A DNA stretch of 35,064 nt from Dehalococcoidia bacterium (GCA_003597995.1 QZJY01000010.1:1-35064), one strand, 5' to 3'. Shown: positions 1 through 7,689, counted from the stretch's first letter. Notes: generated by a model from the letters alone, not told the origin. Numbers and translations are program-made.

Positions 1-2710
1 ACGGAGTGCCAGAGGCATTCTGTACCTGAATGCTCATCATGGCAGAAACATTGCCAGCCATTCCTCCCTGGGCACCGGTGGTGAAGACAATCTTGTTGGG
101 AGGGGGCGTAGTCGCCGTCGTGGTCGGCGGCGTAGTCGGCGTGGTTACCGGTGTAGTCGTCGGCGGCGGCGTAGTCGTCGTTGTCGGCGGCGTAGTCGTC
201 GTTGTCGGCGGCGCAGTGATCACAGGCTGATAAATAATCAGATTATTGCCGATGTAGGTTAAGTTATAGTTGCCGCTTTCGCTGAAGAGGCCCACCAAAA
301 TCGGGTAGTAGCCCACCGCTTCACCGGCTACGCGAGTCAAGCTAAGAGTGTCGGAGCCGGCCAGGGAGCCGGAGGTGACAACATAGGTCAACGCCGGATC
401 GGTAGCGCCAACCACTTTAACTTGGGGATTAGCCGTTACCGTGATAGGCCTTGCGGTCACTGTATGGGACAATGGCGAACCAGTATTATCGCTGGCAGCA
501 AAACTAATATCTCCGGAGTAGAATGCCGTTATGGAATGAAGTCCGACATAGAGCCAGCCATTGGTAGGCCATGGTAAAGTTAAGCTAGCCACCCCGTTAC
601 TACCGGAAACACCGAGGAGAACCGGCGAGCCCATAGGACTAAGCCCATCCATAAATTGCACTGTTCCAGTTGGCGTAGGTGAACCGCCTGAAACAGTAGC
701 AGTGAACGTCACCGAATTTCCGTAGGTGGAAGGGGTACCACCCGAGATGACTACGGTGGATCCTGCCGGTCCAGTGAGCCAGGGTGCGTACGTAAGCACG
801 GTGAAGCCGTTGGTTAATATCGTTGCTCCGAGCCCCGGTCCGGAGCCATCAACGTTAGGTCCCGACGCGTCGCCCCACCAGTTGTAATCGAAGAGCAACG
901 TACCACTGGAATAGAGGAACAACGCGCCATAGGTATTGTTGACGAAGTTATTGTTGTGAGCCACAATGGTCCCACCACCTGGATTAGCCTCAACGCCTCG
1001 CGGATTGTTTTCGATGGTATTGCCCGTTATTGTGGCAATGGTACCGATACCACTGTTGATGTAGACAGAGCCATAAGTATTGTCGTGTATGTGGTTACGG
1101 GTAATCTGAGTGCCCGAAACGTTAGAATCTGTCAGGATACCATTGTAGGAGTTATATATTTCATTCCCCCGAATGACTACGTTGTTGTTACCATTCTGTA
1201 CACGGATACCGTTGGCAGACGGAATATTGTAAATCCTGTTGTTCTGAATTGTCTCAGTTCCGGAGGCACTCCCTGCATTTATGCCGTCATAGGTTGCACC
1301 ATTAATGGTGTTCCCATCAATATTGACATTAATTGAACCAAAGAACTCAATGGGCCTGACCGTGTCGGTCAAGGTGTTGTTGGTAATGATCAGACTGCCG
1401 TTATTATAAGCGGTAATGCCGCCGAACGCCTGCCCGGAAATGGTGTTGTTCGATATGGTGGTGGTGCCGGTAATGCCAGGAGGGCCGTCGAACTGCACCG
1501 CGCGCTGTCCGCCGGTGATGGTGTTATATCGGATAGTGTTACTGCCTGCGGCCACGTCAGCCTGCATGTAAATCGCATAGAGATTCGCTGTACCAGTTGT
1601 GGCCATCGTGATGATATTCCCGTTTGCCGGGGTTGCGCCCCCGATCATATTGCCCGTAGAAGTGTTGGCCAAACCAATCCCGACATCATCTGTTCCACCG
1701 GCGGGGCCGTTGATCGTGTTGCCGGATACTGTATTATTATCGGCGTCGTTTAAGCTGATAGCTCTTTTGATGTTGTTGGTCAGTACGTTGCCGGAGATGG
1801 TTACATCATGGGTACCCGGTTCAAGGTCGATGCCGTAGAAGTTGCCGTTGACGTTATTGCCGGTGACAGGTACCCCGGTGCATCCCCAGAGGACAATACC
1901 CCCGCCTGCCCACGGAGCAGAGCGCGTATGCCCGGTTACGGTATTGTTTGTCACAGCGCCGGCAGTGACTGTGTCTATACTGATGCCGTTTAACGGCGCG
2001 GCTGAGCCCGTGACGGTGTTGGCGTTGATAGTAACATTTGGATCAAGCCCTGAACCGTTGTGACGATTGATGCCGATCCCATCCCGCGTATAATCACTGA
2101 TGTCATTATCATTTAGTGTCAGGAGAGAATCGCCGTACACCACCACGCCAAAGCCTTCATAGTCCGGCGTAGCGGCAAAGTTGTGGATCGTGCTAGAGAA
2201 GAGGCCGGCCATCGTACCTCCGGCGTCTTTGACGTCGCGGAAGAACACCCCGTCCATCTGTCCGGTGCCCGCTGTTTTATTTTTTCCGTTCAGGTCGAGC
2301 GTAAAGCCCTGTATGCGAACGTCAATTGTGCCGCTGGAGGCGTATGCTGCGACGAGATAATCGTGAATGATCGTGTCCGAGGCGACCTGGGTGACCGAAC
2401 CTGTCCTTACGGCGGGGGCCTGTATAAATGTTGTCGCTTCTCCAGCGCCGATAATAGTAAGAGATTTTTGTATCAGTATTTGCTCGGTGTACGTCCCTGC
2501 CGCTACGTTGATGGTGTCGCCCCCGGCCGCCGTATCGACAGCGTGCTGGATAGTTAGCCAGGGTGAACCTGCGCTGCCAATATTGCTGTCGAGCCCGGTA
2601 GTGGCTACATAGTATGTATTTGCTGCCCCCATAACTGGCACGGCTGCAATAATACCTAAGCCAAGCAACAGCACCAAAGCGCACAGAAAGGTAAATTTAT
2701 GCTTTATCAC
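1..2710 (-). CDS. Secreted parallel beta-helix / Ig-like repeat protein (C-terminus beyond window)
   Basis: The frame is open without a stop for all 903 codons from a GTG at 2710 (after a GGGGGTGG ribosome site about 5 nt away) to the left edge, so the C-terminus is missing. In order: a Sec signal peptide (residues 1 to about 30, ending VMGAAN); a right-handed parallel beta-helix (about 31-620) built of many N-x-I/V-x-x-N-x-I-x-G coils, of the NosD/PbH1 type; an Ig-like domain (about 648-747); an MBG-like domain beginning ITVTANPQVKVVG (about 749-829); a Thr/Pro linker (830-869); and the start of a further Ig-like domain. Such proteins are exported and act as surface adhesins, polysaccharide-binding or S-layer-associated proteins; which applies here cannot be seen. 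A possible promoter is an extended -10 (TGCTATATT, minus strand, near 2814-2822), giving a leader of about 100 nt. Confidence 0.85.
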   Translation of the reverse strand, partial: MIKHKFTFLCALVLLLGLGIIAAVPVMGAANTYYVATTGLDSNIGSAGSPWLTIQHAVDTAAGGDTINVAAGTYTEQILIQKSLTIIGAGEATTFIQAPAVRTGSVTQVASDTIIHDYLVAAYASSGTIDVRIQGFTLDLNGKNKTAGTGQMDGVFFRDVKDAGGTMAGLFSSTIHNFAATPDYEGFGVVVYGDSLLTLNDNDISDYTRDGIGINRHNGSGLDPNVTINANTVTGSAAPLNGISIDTVTAGAVTNNTVTGHTRSAPWAGGGIVLWGCTGVPVTGNNVNGNFYGIDLEPGTHDVTISGNVLTNNIKRAISLNDADNNTVSGNTINGPAGGTDDVGIGLANTSTGNMIGGATPANGNIITMATTGTANLYAIYMQADVAAGSNTIRYNTITGGQRAVQFDGPPGITGTTTISNNTISGQAFGGITAYNNGSLIITNNTLTDTVRPIEFFGSINVNIDGNTINGATYDGINAGSASGTETIQNNRIYNIPSANGIRVQNGNNNVVIRGNEIYNSYNGILTDSNVSGTQITRNHIHDNTYGSVYINSGIGTIATITGNTIENNPRGVEANPGGGTIVAHNNNFVNNTYGALFLYSSGTLLFDYNWWGDASGPNVDGSGPGLGATILTNGFTVLTYAPWLTGPAGSTVVISGGTPSTYGNSVTFTATVSGGSPTPTGTVQFMDGLSPMGSPVLLGVSGSNGVASLTLPWPTNGWLYVGLHSITAFYSGDISFAASDNTGSPLSHTVTARPITVTANPQVKVVGATDPALTYVVTSGSLAGSDTLSLTRVAGEAVGYYPILVGLFSESGNYNLTYIGNNLIIYQPVITAPPTTTTTPPTTTTTPPPTTTPVTTPTTPPTTTATTPPPNKIVFTTGAQGGMAGNVSAMMSIQVQNASGTP
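105..222 (-). repeat. Thr/Pro-rich linker coding repeat
   Basis: This low-complexity DNA codes for a (T)n-P-P linker between the MBG-like domain and the terminal Ig-like domain of the beta-helix protein. It contains two exact tandem 21-bp units at 171-191 and 192-212, with degenerate copies before them. Such linkers space surface domains and often change length by slippage. Confidence 0.8.
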
Positions 2711-2888
2711 GATACCACCCCCTAGCACATCTTCGGTCTTTACGCTAAAGGTACACCCCTCGAATTCGAAAGTCAATATCCAAAAAGACCTCAATAGTTA
2801 TTTATTTAGGAGTAATATAGCACCAGCTTGATGAAGAAAAAAGATGCCGGTAATAATATTAAATAGGCTTTTTGGTTCAAAAGGAGGG

Positions 2889-2918
2889 GATGGCGGTCAA
2901 TGGATACTGCCCGCCATC
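2889..2918. repeat. Inverted repeat in intergenic region
   Basis: The arms GATGGCGG (2889-2896) and CCGCCATC (2911-2918) are perfect complements around a 14-nt loop. It lies between the beta-helix gene and the terminator of the small gene at 2986-3159. There is no clear U-tract, so its role is undecided. Confidence 0.45.
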
Positions 2919-2926
2919 AGTTGAAC

Positions 2927-2959
2927 AAAAAAAGAGACGGCTTGTGACTGCCGTCTCTT
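2927..2959 (-). terminator. Intrinsic terminator of the 57-aa protein gene
   Basis: Read on the minus strand, a perfect 10-bp stem (AAGAGACGGC / GCCGTCTCTT, 2932-2941 with 2950-2959) with an 8-nt loop is followed by a run of T residues (A-run 2927-2933 on plus). It lies 27 bp after the stop codon of the small gene. Confidence 0.85.
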
Positions 2960-2985
2960 GAACGTATACCCCCGGTCCGGGTTTC

Positions 2986-3159
2986 CTAGCGGACTCGTTT
3001 TTTAGTGTCGTTTGACTGTTCCCACAGGTCGACCAACTGGCAGATAAAGCCGTCGTAGCATTGCCCTGGCGCGCGGTTGCGGTCGAGCTTGTCCTTGGTG
3101 CTCTGTTTCACACCCACGGTGGTCCTGGTTTCATTCGATTTTTTCGTATTATTACCCAT
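2986..3159 (-). CDS. Small ribbon-helix-helix-like protein, 57 aa
   Basis: ATG at 3159 follows an AGGAGTG ribosome site 5 nt upstream (GAAAC spacer); the stop is TAG at 2988-2986. The sequence has a basic, polar N-terminus, then T-R-T-T-V-G-V-K-Q-S-T-K-D-K-L-D followed by Y-D-G-F-I-x-x-L-V-D-L-W. This strand-helix-helix pattern resembles the short RHH/VapB-like antitoxin or repressor families (T-T-I-x-V-x-x-x-T-K-x-x-L ... Y-D-x-x-I). Family assignment is by eye. No toxin gene is adjacent. It has its own strong promoter, a hairpin in its leader and its own terminator, so it is expressed alone. A DNA-binding, possibly autoregulatory role is inferred. Two cysteines (34 and 40) lie in the second half. 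Confidence 0.7.
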   Translation of the reverse strand: MGNNTKKSNETRTTVGVKQSTKDKLDRNRAPGQCYDGFICQLVDLWEQSNDTKKRVR

Positions 3160-3196
3160 GTTTCACTCCTGTCTTTTAGCTGGCACACCAAAACCC

Positions 3197-3216
3197 TGGC
3201 GCATTTTAGTGCGCCA
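3197..3216 (-). promoter_or_regulatory. Leader hairpin / possible operator of the 57-aa gene
   Basis: The perfect inverted repeat TGGCGCA-N6-TGCGCCA lies about 20-40 nt downstream of the predicted transcription start and 38 nt before the start codon. Its symmetry suits either an operator for a dimeric RHH protein or an RNA stem. Confidence 0.5.
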
Positions 3217-3241
3217 TCCGAATCACGATTGCATTTGCTGT

Positions 3242-3270
3242 ATTCTATATCAGGTATGAGCTTCTGTCAA
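3242..3270 (-). promoter_or_regulatory. Sigma-70-type promoter of the 57-aa gene
   Basis: The minus strand carries TTGACA (3270-3265), 17 bp, TAGAAT (3247-3242): a perfect -35 and a one-mismatch -10 at ideal spacing. The predicted start is near 3235, about 76 nt before the ATG. Confidence 0.8.
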
Positions 3271-3393
3271 TACTTATGAAGCTTTAGAAATAAGTTTTGT
3301 TGAGCCACGTGACAAAAGTTCCTTTTTCTTTACAGAGGCATGCTTTTTGGCTAAAATGGGAAGGTTGCATGGCATAATCCGGATTGAAAAACG

Positions 3394-4089
3394 ATGATTA
3401 AAGCTGTATTTTTCGACCTTTACCACACACTGATGGGTTATGAACCTCCCAGGGAAGAAGCCGTGGCGGGCACCCTGGGGCGCATAGGTGTCAAGGTATC
3501 CGCCAAATCACTCAGGCGGCCACTGGTCTCCGCTGACGAATTCTTCTATCGTGAGACGTCCAAAATACCACTCAAAGAACGTAACGAAGAAGAAACCATG
3601 GCGCTCTGGGTGAGCTATCAGACGGTAGTCCTCAAGGAAGCCGGCATCGCTCCAACCCCTGAACTGATAAAAAACATACTGGCTGACATGAAGAAGGCAA
3701 AATACGAACTGGTATTGTTCGACGACGTGTTGCCCGCGCTCGCTGCCCTCGCCGCCCGGAAACTGTCGCTCGGGCTCATCTCCAATGCGGACAGGGATAT
3801 TTCCCCTCTGCTGGAAAAGCTGGGTGTACTGTCTCTATTAAAAGTACGCCTGACCTCACAGGAGGCTGGCGTGAGCAAACCGCACGCCGACATATTCAGA
3901 CTGGGAGCGGAGCGCATGGGAGTGGCGCCCGGCGAGGCGCTATACGTCGGTGACCAGTGGGTGGTGGACGTGCAGGGCGCTAGAGGCGCCGGCATGCAGG
4001 CACTCCTGCTTGACCGCGGCGGCTATTTCGAAGAGATCCCCGCCTCGGAAAAAATCAGCAGCCTGAAGGAGATTATCAACCGCATCTAA
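3394..4089 (+). CDS. HAD-superfamily hydrolase
   Basis: 231 residues. The four HAD motifs are visible: motif I F-F-D-L-Y-H-T-L with nucleophile Asp8; motif II L-I-S-N-A-D; motif III Lys in G-V-S-K-P-H-A-D-I-F; motif IV V-G-D-Q-W-V-V-D. An alpha-helical C1 cap lies between motifs I and II. The residue two after the nucleophile is Tyr rather than the general-acid Asp of typical phosphatases; D-x-Y also occurs in haloacid-dehalogenase-type members, so the substrate is open (small phosphoester or haloacid). There is no Shine-Dalgarno; a TGG-CATAAT extended -10 ends 15 nt before the ATG, so the leader would be very short. It is probably co-transcribed with the PEBP gene 23 nt downstream. Confidence 0.85.
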   Translation: MIKAVFFDLYHTLMGYEPPREEAVAGTLGRIGVKVSAKSLRRPLVSADEFFYRETSKIPLKERNEEETMALWVSYQTVVLKEAGIAPTPELIKNILADMKKAKYELVLFDDVLPALAALAARKLSLGLISNADRDISPLLEKLGVLSLLKVRLTSQEAGVSKPHADIFRLGAERMGVAPGEALYVGDQWVVDVQGARGAGMQALLLDRGGYFEEIPASEKISSLKEIINRI

Positions 4090-4112
4090 ACTCTCTCACA
4101 AGGAGGTTGGAT

Positions 4113-4577
4113 ATGTCGCTTGTTATTTCCAGCCCTGCCTTTAAGGAAGGGGAGCGCATCCCCGCCCGCTACACCGCCGACAGCCAGGATGTTTCGCCCG
4201 CGCTCGCTTGGAGCGGCGCGCCTGCCAAAACCTCCAGCCTGGCACTCATCGTCCACGACCCCGACGCCTCCCGTCCCGGCGGCTTCACCCACTGGGTCAT
4301 CTTCAACCTGCCCGCTGAAAGCAAGGGACTTTCCGAAGGAATGCCCCGCCGTGAACGGCTGGAAAGCGGGGCTATTCAGGGGAAGAACGACAGCGGCGCT
4401 GCCGGATATATGGGTCCCGCCCCTCCGCCCGGCAAGCCGCATCACTATCATTTTAAACTCTATGCGCTCGACCAGCCTCTTATGCTGTCTTCCAATGTTG
4501 GTCGTCATCACGTGCAGGACGCCACCAGGGGACATGTTCTGGCCGAGGCTGAATTGATGGGTTTGTACCAGAGGTAG
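4113..4577 (+). CDS. PEBP-family (YbhB/YbcL, Raf-kinase-inhibitor-like) protein
   Basis: 154 residues, the normal length for bacterial PEBP proteins. ATG 4113 is chosen because AAGGAGG ends 6 nt upstream; a TTG at 4107 abuts that site. Characteristic motifs are S-P-A-F near the N-terminus, D-x-S-P-A-L-x-W, the anion-pocket segment V-H-D-P-D-A followed by T-H-W-V-I-F-N-L-P, and G-P-x-P-P-P-G-K-P-H-H-Y-H-F. Family members bind small anionic ligands; their bacterial role is poorly known and no signal peptide is present. It follows the HAD gene as a likely two-gene operon. Confidence 0.9.
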   Translation: MSLVISSPAFKEGERIPARYTADSQDVSPALAWSGAPAKTSSLALIVHDPDASRPGGFTHWVIFNLPAESKGLSEGMPRRERLESGAIQGKNDSGAAGYMGPAPPPGKPHHYHFKLYALDQPLMLSSNVGRHHVQDATRGHVLAEAELMGLYQR

Positions 4578-4605
4578 GGTGCAGTTTCCCCAAAGCAGGG
4601 ATAGT

Positions 4606-4638
4606 TAAAAATGAGGGAAGCGCCTAAGCCTTTCCCTC
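4606..4638 (-). terminator. Intrinsic terminator overlapping a stop codon
   Basis: On the minus strand GAGGGAA (4638-4632) pairs with TTCCCTC (4619-4613), followed by a run of T residues (A-run 4607-4611 on plus). The loop contains the TAG stop of the 4624-5325 gene, so termination and translation stop coincide. The T-run is short. Confidence 0.55.
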
Positions 4639-5325
4639 TTCAGGGTTATCGTCCTCAGTTTGCGGTTTGCCCCCCGTTTTCTCCGCCTCATTACGAGCAC
4701 GGCTGGCTTCTTCACGGTAGGTTTTTTCCTGGCGCTCGCGCAGGGCGCGCTGGATGGCGTCCAGGCTGGGCGGGGCCACGTAGAATACCTGTATGTCGGC
4801 GGGGAACTGCACGTGGTGGCCTTCGCGCATGAAAAGGACGGCGCTCTCATCCGCCTGCAACGTTTCGTCGATACGCCTGGCGATGTGCTCGTTGCGCTTG
4901 CGCTGGGCTTCCTGGTAGGCTTCAAAAACTTTCGCGAAGACAACCGGGCTCCTCAGGTCGAGTGACAGGCAGCGTCCCCACTCCATAAATTCCCCCAGGA
5001 TATCGCTGTCCTCGACCTCCGTTAAAGTTGCGCCTTTGCCCATTAGAGCCTCAACGATGCGGTGACTGCCGATGCTCAGATTTTCCAGTTGCTTAACGCC
5101 ATCTTCACCCGGCAGCAACTCGTGGTATATCTTCTTAATATCGGAGAGCTTGGATTCCAGGTTGGCCAGATGGCTTTCCACCTCACCCCAATACTTAGCC
5201 GTCAGCTCGGAAAGGGCGGCGTCTTCCTCCATGGGCTTGAAGACGAGCGGCACGAAGAAAAGCTTGCGCCCGTTTTTGAACTGGCTGGCCTCCGGTTTTT
5301 CCATTTTCCCCAGTGTTTCCGACAT
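4624..5325 (-). CDS. Uncharacterised protein, 233 aa
   Basis: Not recognised. ATG 5325 follows AGGGAGTGAG. No signal peptide or membrane segment is present. The first 60 residues are charged and include a short hydrophobic strand (K-L-F-F-V-P-L-V-F-K). The middle is helical with coiled-coil-like spacing (E-S-H-L-A-N-L-E-S-K-L-S-D-I-K-K-I-Y). A later segment, V-L-F-M-R-E-G-H-H-V-Q-F-P-A-D-I-Q-V-F-Y, is strand-rich. The last 35 residues are acidic, polar and probably disordered. It looks cytoplasmic and may be a scaffold or binding protein. It is transcribed alone from an extended -10 promoter at 5357-5365. Confidence 0.75.
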   Translation of the reverse strand: MSETLGKMEKPEASQFKNGRKLFFVPLVFKPMEEDAALSELTAKYWGEVESHLANLESKLSDIKKIYHELLPGEDGVKQLENLSIGSHRIVEALMGKGATLTEVEDSDILGEFMEWGRCLSLDLRSPVVFAKVFEAYQEAQRKRNEHIARRIDETLQADESAVLFMREGHHVQFPADIQVFYVAPPSLDAIQRALRERQEKTYREEASRARNEAEKTGGKPQTEDDNPEEGKA

Positions 5326-5356
5326 GACTCACTCCCTATATTTGGATTGTTGGATT

Positions 5357-5365
5357 ATTATAGCA
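5357..5365 (-). promoter_or_regulatory. Extended -10 promoter of the 233-aa gene
   Basis: The minus strand reads TGC-TATAAT with a poor -35. The predicted start is near 5350, giving a leader of about 25 nt that contains the ribosome site. Confidence 0.6.
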
Positions 5366-5405
5366 TCAGAATTGACAGTGGATAAAATCACCAACTTGGA
5401 ATATA

Positions 5406-5437
5406 AAGACGGGAGTCCCGGGTTGGACTCCCGTCTT
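5406..5437 (-). terminator. 13-bp perfect hairpin, probable terminator of the collagen-like gene
   Basis: AAGACGGGAGTCC (5406-5418) pairs perfectly with GGACTCCCGTCTT (5425-5437) around 6 nt. It lies about 100 bp after the collagen-like gene and before the promoter of the next minus-strand gene. Only TATATT follows on the minus strand, not a full U-tract. Confidence 0.5.
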
Positions 5438-5535
5438 AGAATCTACAGAGCGGGTAATGCTATCCGTATCGCTTACATAAACGTTACGTCTAAACTAAAG
5501 ACACCTCCCTATATTTTTTAGCACATGCACATAGT

Positions 5536-6699
5536 TTATTGGATGCGCATGATAATAAGATGCGCTGTAACAGCAAGCGTTCCTCCCGCGTTCGGTGTAA
5601 TGGTTAACGCAGCGATATTGCCTGAAGGATTACGAACAGAGAGTTTGGAATTGACGGCTGTAGTAGTCACAAGACACATTCCTACAATCTGAGAGGTACC
5701 AGTTGCGCGACCAACTGCCGAATATGCTTGTTCAACAACTCCACTTCCCGAATCGAGACCTAAAACCAGTTGTCCCGCTTCGGCCACACTCACTTGAAAC
5801 ATGACCTGATAAACACCGATGACAGGCAACACAAATGAAGAATCAGGAGCCCCAACATCACGGATAATTACGTTATTCGTAGCTCCAGGTCGAGGAAATA
5901 GTACAGGAGCGCCAACTGCAATAGTCGCTGAGTTATCAGGGGGCATCAAAGCATAAAAATCAGAATAGTCCATGATGCCGCGCGGACCGGTTGCCCCGGT
6001 CGCGCCCGTTGCGCCAGTGGGGCCTGTAGCTCCCGTGGCACCTGTCGCCCCTGTTGGCCCGATGGGGCCCTGGGGTCCTGTTGCCAGTCCTGCATCAATA
6101 TCGGGTCCGGACGAAAGTGTAAGAATCAGATGCCCGCTGCCATTTATAGATGCGCCTGTAATGCTGACGCCCGTCGGTCCTGGAGCTCCTTGTGGGCCTT
6201 GTAAGCCTTGAGGACCTGGCGCTCCAGCCGGACCTGGCTCACCCTGAGGCCCTTGAGCGCCAGTTATAGCTCCAGCATCAATTTGTTGACCGGAAGAAAG
6301 AGTGAGTACTAAATGCCCACTGACCATTGTTGCTCCGGTAACGCTGACACCTGCCGGGCCCACAGAACCCTGAGAGCCCTGGGTTCCCTGGGCACCCGTT
6401 TGACCTTGCGCGCCTTGTGGTCCAGCGGAGCCTTGCGGCCCAGCGGGGCCTGTTGCACCCCTTTGACCCGTCGCTCCAGTCGGTCCAGGAACACCCTGAG
6501 GACCTTGTTGTCCAATTACCGATCCAGCATCGACGGTCTGGTCGTTCGTCAAGGTCAATATAAGGTGGCCATCAACAATGGCCCCGCTTTTAATGCCTAG
6601 CCCCGGGATACCGGATGGCCCGGTTGTGCAACCCAGCGGAATGAGCAAAACTAACACCAAAACCGAAATTATAGAAACGAGTTTGGCCAGCTTTTTCAT
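5536..6699 (-). CDS. Collagen-like (Gly-X-Y) surface lipoprotein with BclA-type C-terminal domain
   Basis: 387 residues after an excellent AAGGAGG site. The N-terminus is Lys-rich and hydrophobic and ends I-P-L-G-C24, a probable but imperfect lipobox. Three copies of a short beta module (G-H-L-I/V-L-T-L-[TS]-[NS] ... V/I-D-A-G) begin near residues 38, 122 and 184; each is followed by a Gly-X-Y tract rich in G-P-Q and G-A-T triplets. The last 145 residues (from M-D-Y-S-D-F-Y-A-L-M-P-P-D-N) match the jelly-roll C-terminal domain of Bacillus/Clostridium BclA/BclB-type collagen-like proteins (T-Y/V-Y-Q-V-M-F-Q-V-S-V, G-R-A-T-G-T-S-Q-I-V-G-M). Such proteins form trimeric surface filaments. It lies 40 nt after the CDGSH gene and could share its transcript. 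Confidence 0.88.
   Translation of the reverse strand: MKKLAKLVSIISVLVLVLLIPLGCTTGPSGIPGLGIKSGAIVDGHLILTLTNDQTVDAGSVIGQQGPQGVPGPTGATGQRGATGPAGPQGSAGPQGAQGQTGAQGTQGSQGSVGPAGVSVTGATMVSGHLVLTLSSGQQIDAGAITGAQGPQGEPGPAGAPGPQGLQGPQGAPGPTGVSITGASINGSGHLILTLSSGPDIDAGLATGPQGPIGPTGATGATGATGPTGATGATGATGPRGIMDYSDFYALMPPDNSATIAVGAPVLFPRPGATNNVIIRDVGAPDSSFVLPVIGVYQVMFQVSVAEAGQLVLGLDSGSGVVEQAYSAVGRATGTSQIVGMCLVTTTAVNSKLSVRNPSGNIAALTITPNAGGTLAVTAHLIIMRIQ
5970..6550 (-). repeat. Gly-X-Y collagen coding repeats
   Basis: Degenerate 9-bp-periodic DNA encodes three Gly-X-Y tracts in the lipoprotein, separated by two of the GHLxLTL beta modules. The densest part (about 5975-6065) is nearly pure G-A-T-G-A-T-G-P-T. 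Confidence 0.8.
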
Positions 6700-6739
6700 T
6701 TTACCTCCTTATAGACCAATAACTTTCACTCGGAATCAA

Positions 6740-7408
6740 TTAATCTGCGTGGCTGCCGTCGCAAAAAGGCTTGTTCTTGGAACGCCCGCAGCGGCATAGC
6801 GTAACGCGGTTGCGTTTTTCATAGACCATGCCGCCTGCGGATTCGATGGGGATACCGCCGCGCACCAGTATGGGGCCGACCACGCCGGTTTCCGGGTCCT
6901 CCATAAGCCCGATGGAGGGTTCATACTCCGGTTCCTGCGGCTGGCCTTGCTTGTTCCAGACCACCAGGCGGCCTGAGGGGCAATCTTGCCCCTCTTCTAT
7001 GGCGATTTTTTTAGCCTCGGGGTTTTGGGAGTTTTCCACCAGACTCCAGGTTCCCGCGTCCCTGTCGCAGAAACCCGCTCCCACGCACAGCTCTTCGCAA
7101 TCGGTGAGCGAGAGCTCGGGGCCCTCTATCCTCCCGGCTTTTTTGAGATAAGGGGTGTTGTTGGCCGTTTCCGTGCCGTCGAAATTCACCCGGGTGTGAG
7201 TCCCGTCGCAGAAGGGCTTGTTTTTGGAGCGCCCGCAGCGGCAGAGGGCATAGATTTCCTGAGCGGGATATTGTTGGCTGGTGCGCCATTCCAGAGGGTC
7301 TCCCTTCGCATCGCTTACAATAATCTGCTTTGACAGCGGCACTGCGCCGGACACAATATAAGGGCCGTTTTTGGTCACTTTGATTCCGGGTTTCTTTCCA
7401 TCTGCCAT
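6740..7408 (-). CDS. Double-CDGSH iron-sulfur protein
   Basis: 222 residues. Two CDGSH motifs, C-R-C-G-R-S-K-N-K-P-F-C-D-G-[TS]-H, lie about residues 76-91 and near the C-terminus; each would bind one [2Fe-2S] cluster through three Cys and one His. Between them is a divergent ferredoxin-like segment (C-E-E-L-C-V-G-A-G-F-C ... D-C-P-S-G-R-L) of the kind found with CDGSH domains. A soluble redox or electron-transfer role is likely. ATG 7408 is preferred: the homologous-looking sequence begins M-A-D-G-K-K-P-G-I-K-V, a GGGGAGG lies 13 nt upstream (long spacing), and a TACAAT -10 candidate at 7446-7451 lies between it and the alternative ATG at 7474. Confidence 0.88.
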   Translation of the reverse strand: MADGKKPGIKVTKNGPYIVSGAVPLSKQIIVSDAKGDPLEWRTSQQYPAQEIYALCRCGRSKNKPFCDGTHTRVNFDGTETANNTPYLKKAGRIEGPELSLTDCEELCVGAGFCDRDAGTWSLVENSQNPEAKKIAIEEGQDCPSGRLVVWNKQGQPQEPEYEPSIGLMEDPETGVVGPILVRGGIPIESAGGMVYEKRNRVTLCRCGRSKNKPFCDGSHAD

Positions 7409-7474
7409 AGCATTTATCGGGCCTCCCCTTTCTCCAGTTTGCTTAATTGTAAGCACCGGACATGAAGAAGTCAT

Positions 7475-7660
7475 AAAACGGCTCGATAAATAGTTAAAAA
7501 TTTATTACATAAAATCAGGCAGGGATTTTATTGAGGTTCTGTCCCACGGCTGGCGCGTAAAACAAAAGCCAGATTTAGGAGATGATTCGGGCTAATGTTA
7601 TAGGGTAGAAGTGCTTATTTGCCAATTAGGTTTCTCAATCGGCAAAACCGCATTGACCTA
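7475..7660. other. Divergent A+T-rich intergenic region
   Basis: This separates the CDGSH gene (leftward) from the J-domain gene (rightward). Beyond the candidate promoters nothing was seen: no credible small gene and no structured repeat. Confidence 0.5.
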
Positions 7661-7689
7661 TTGTGTATTGAGATTTCGCATACTATAAT
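7661..7689 (+). promoter_or_regulatory. Promoter of the J-domain gene
   Basis: TTGTGT (7661-7666), 17 bp, TATAAT (7684-7689). The -10 is perfect and the -35 weak. The start would be near 7696, about 30 nt before the initiation codon. Confidence 0.6.

Noticed and set aside
171-212. Tandem 21-bp repeats as a CRISPR or regulatory repeat
   Set aside because: They are in frame and code for the Thr/Pro linker of the surface protein.
956-1336. A 126-codon plus-strand frame over the beta-helix gene
   Set aside because: It is antisense to the continuous beta-helix coding frame and reflects its periodic N-x-I coils.
2986-3159. 57-aa gene as half of a toxin-antitoxin pair
   Set aside because: No second gene lies in the same transcription unit; the promoter and terminator enclose only this frame.
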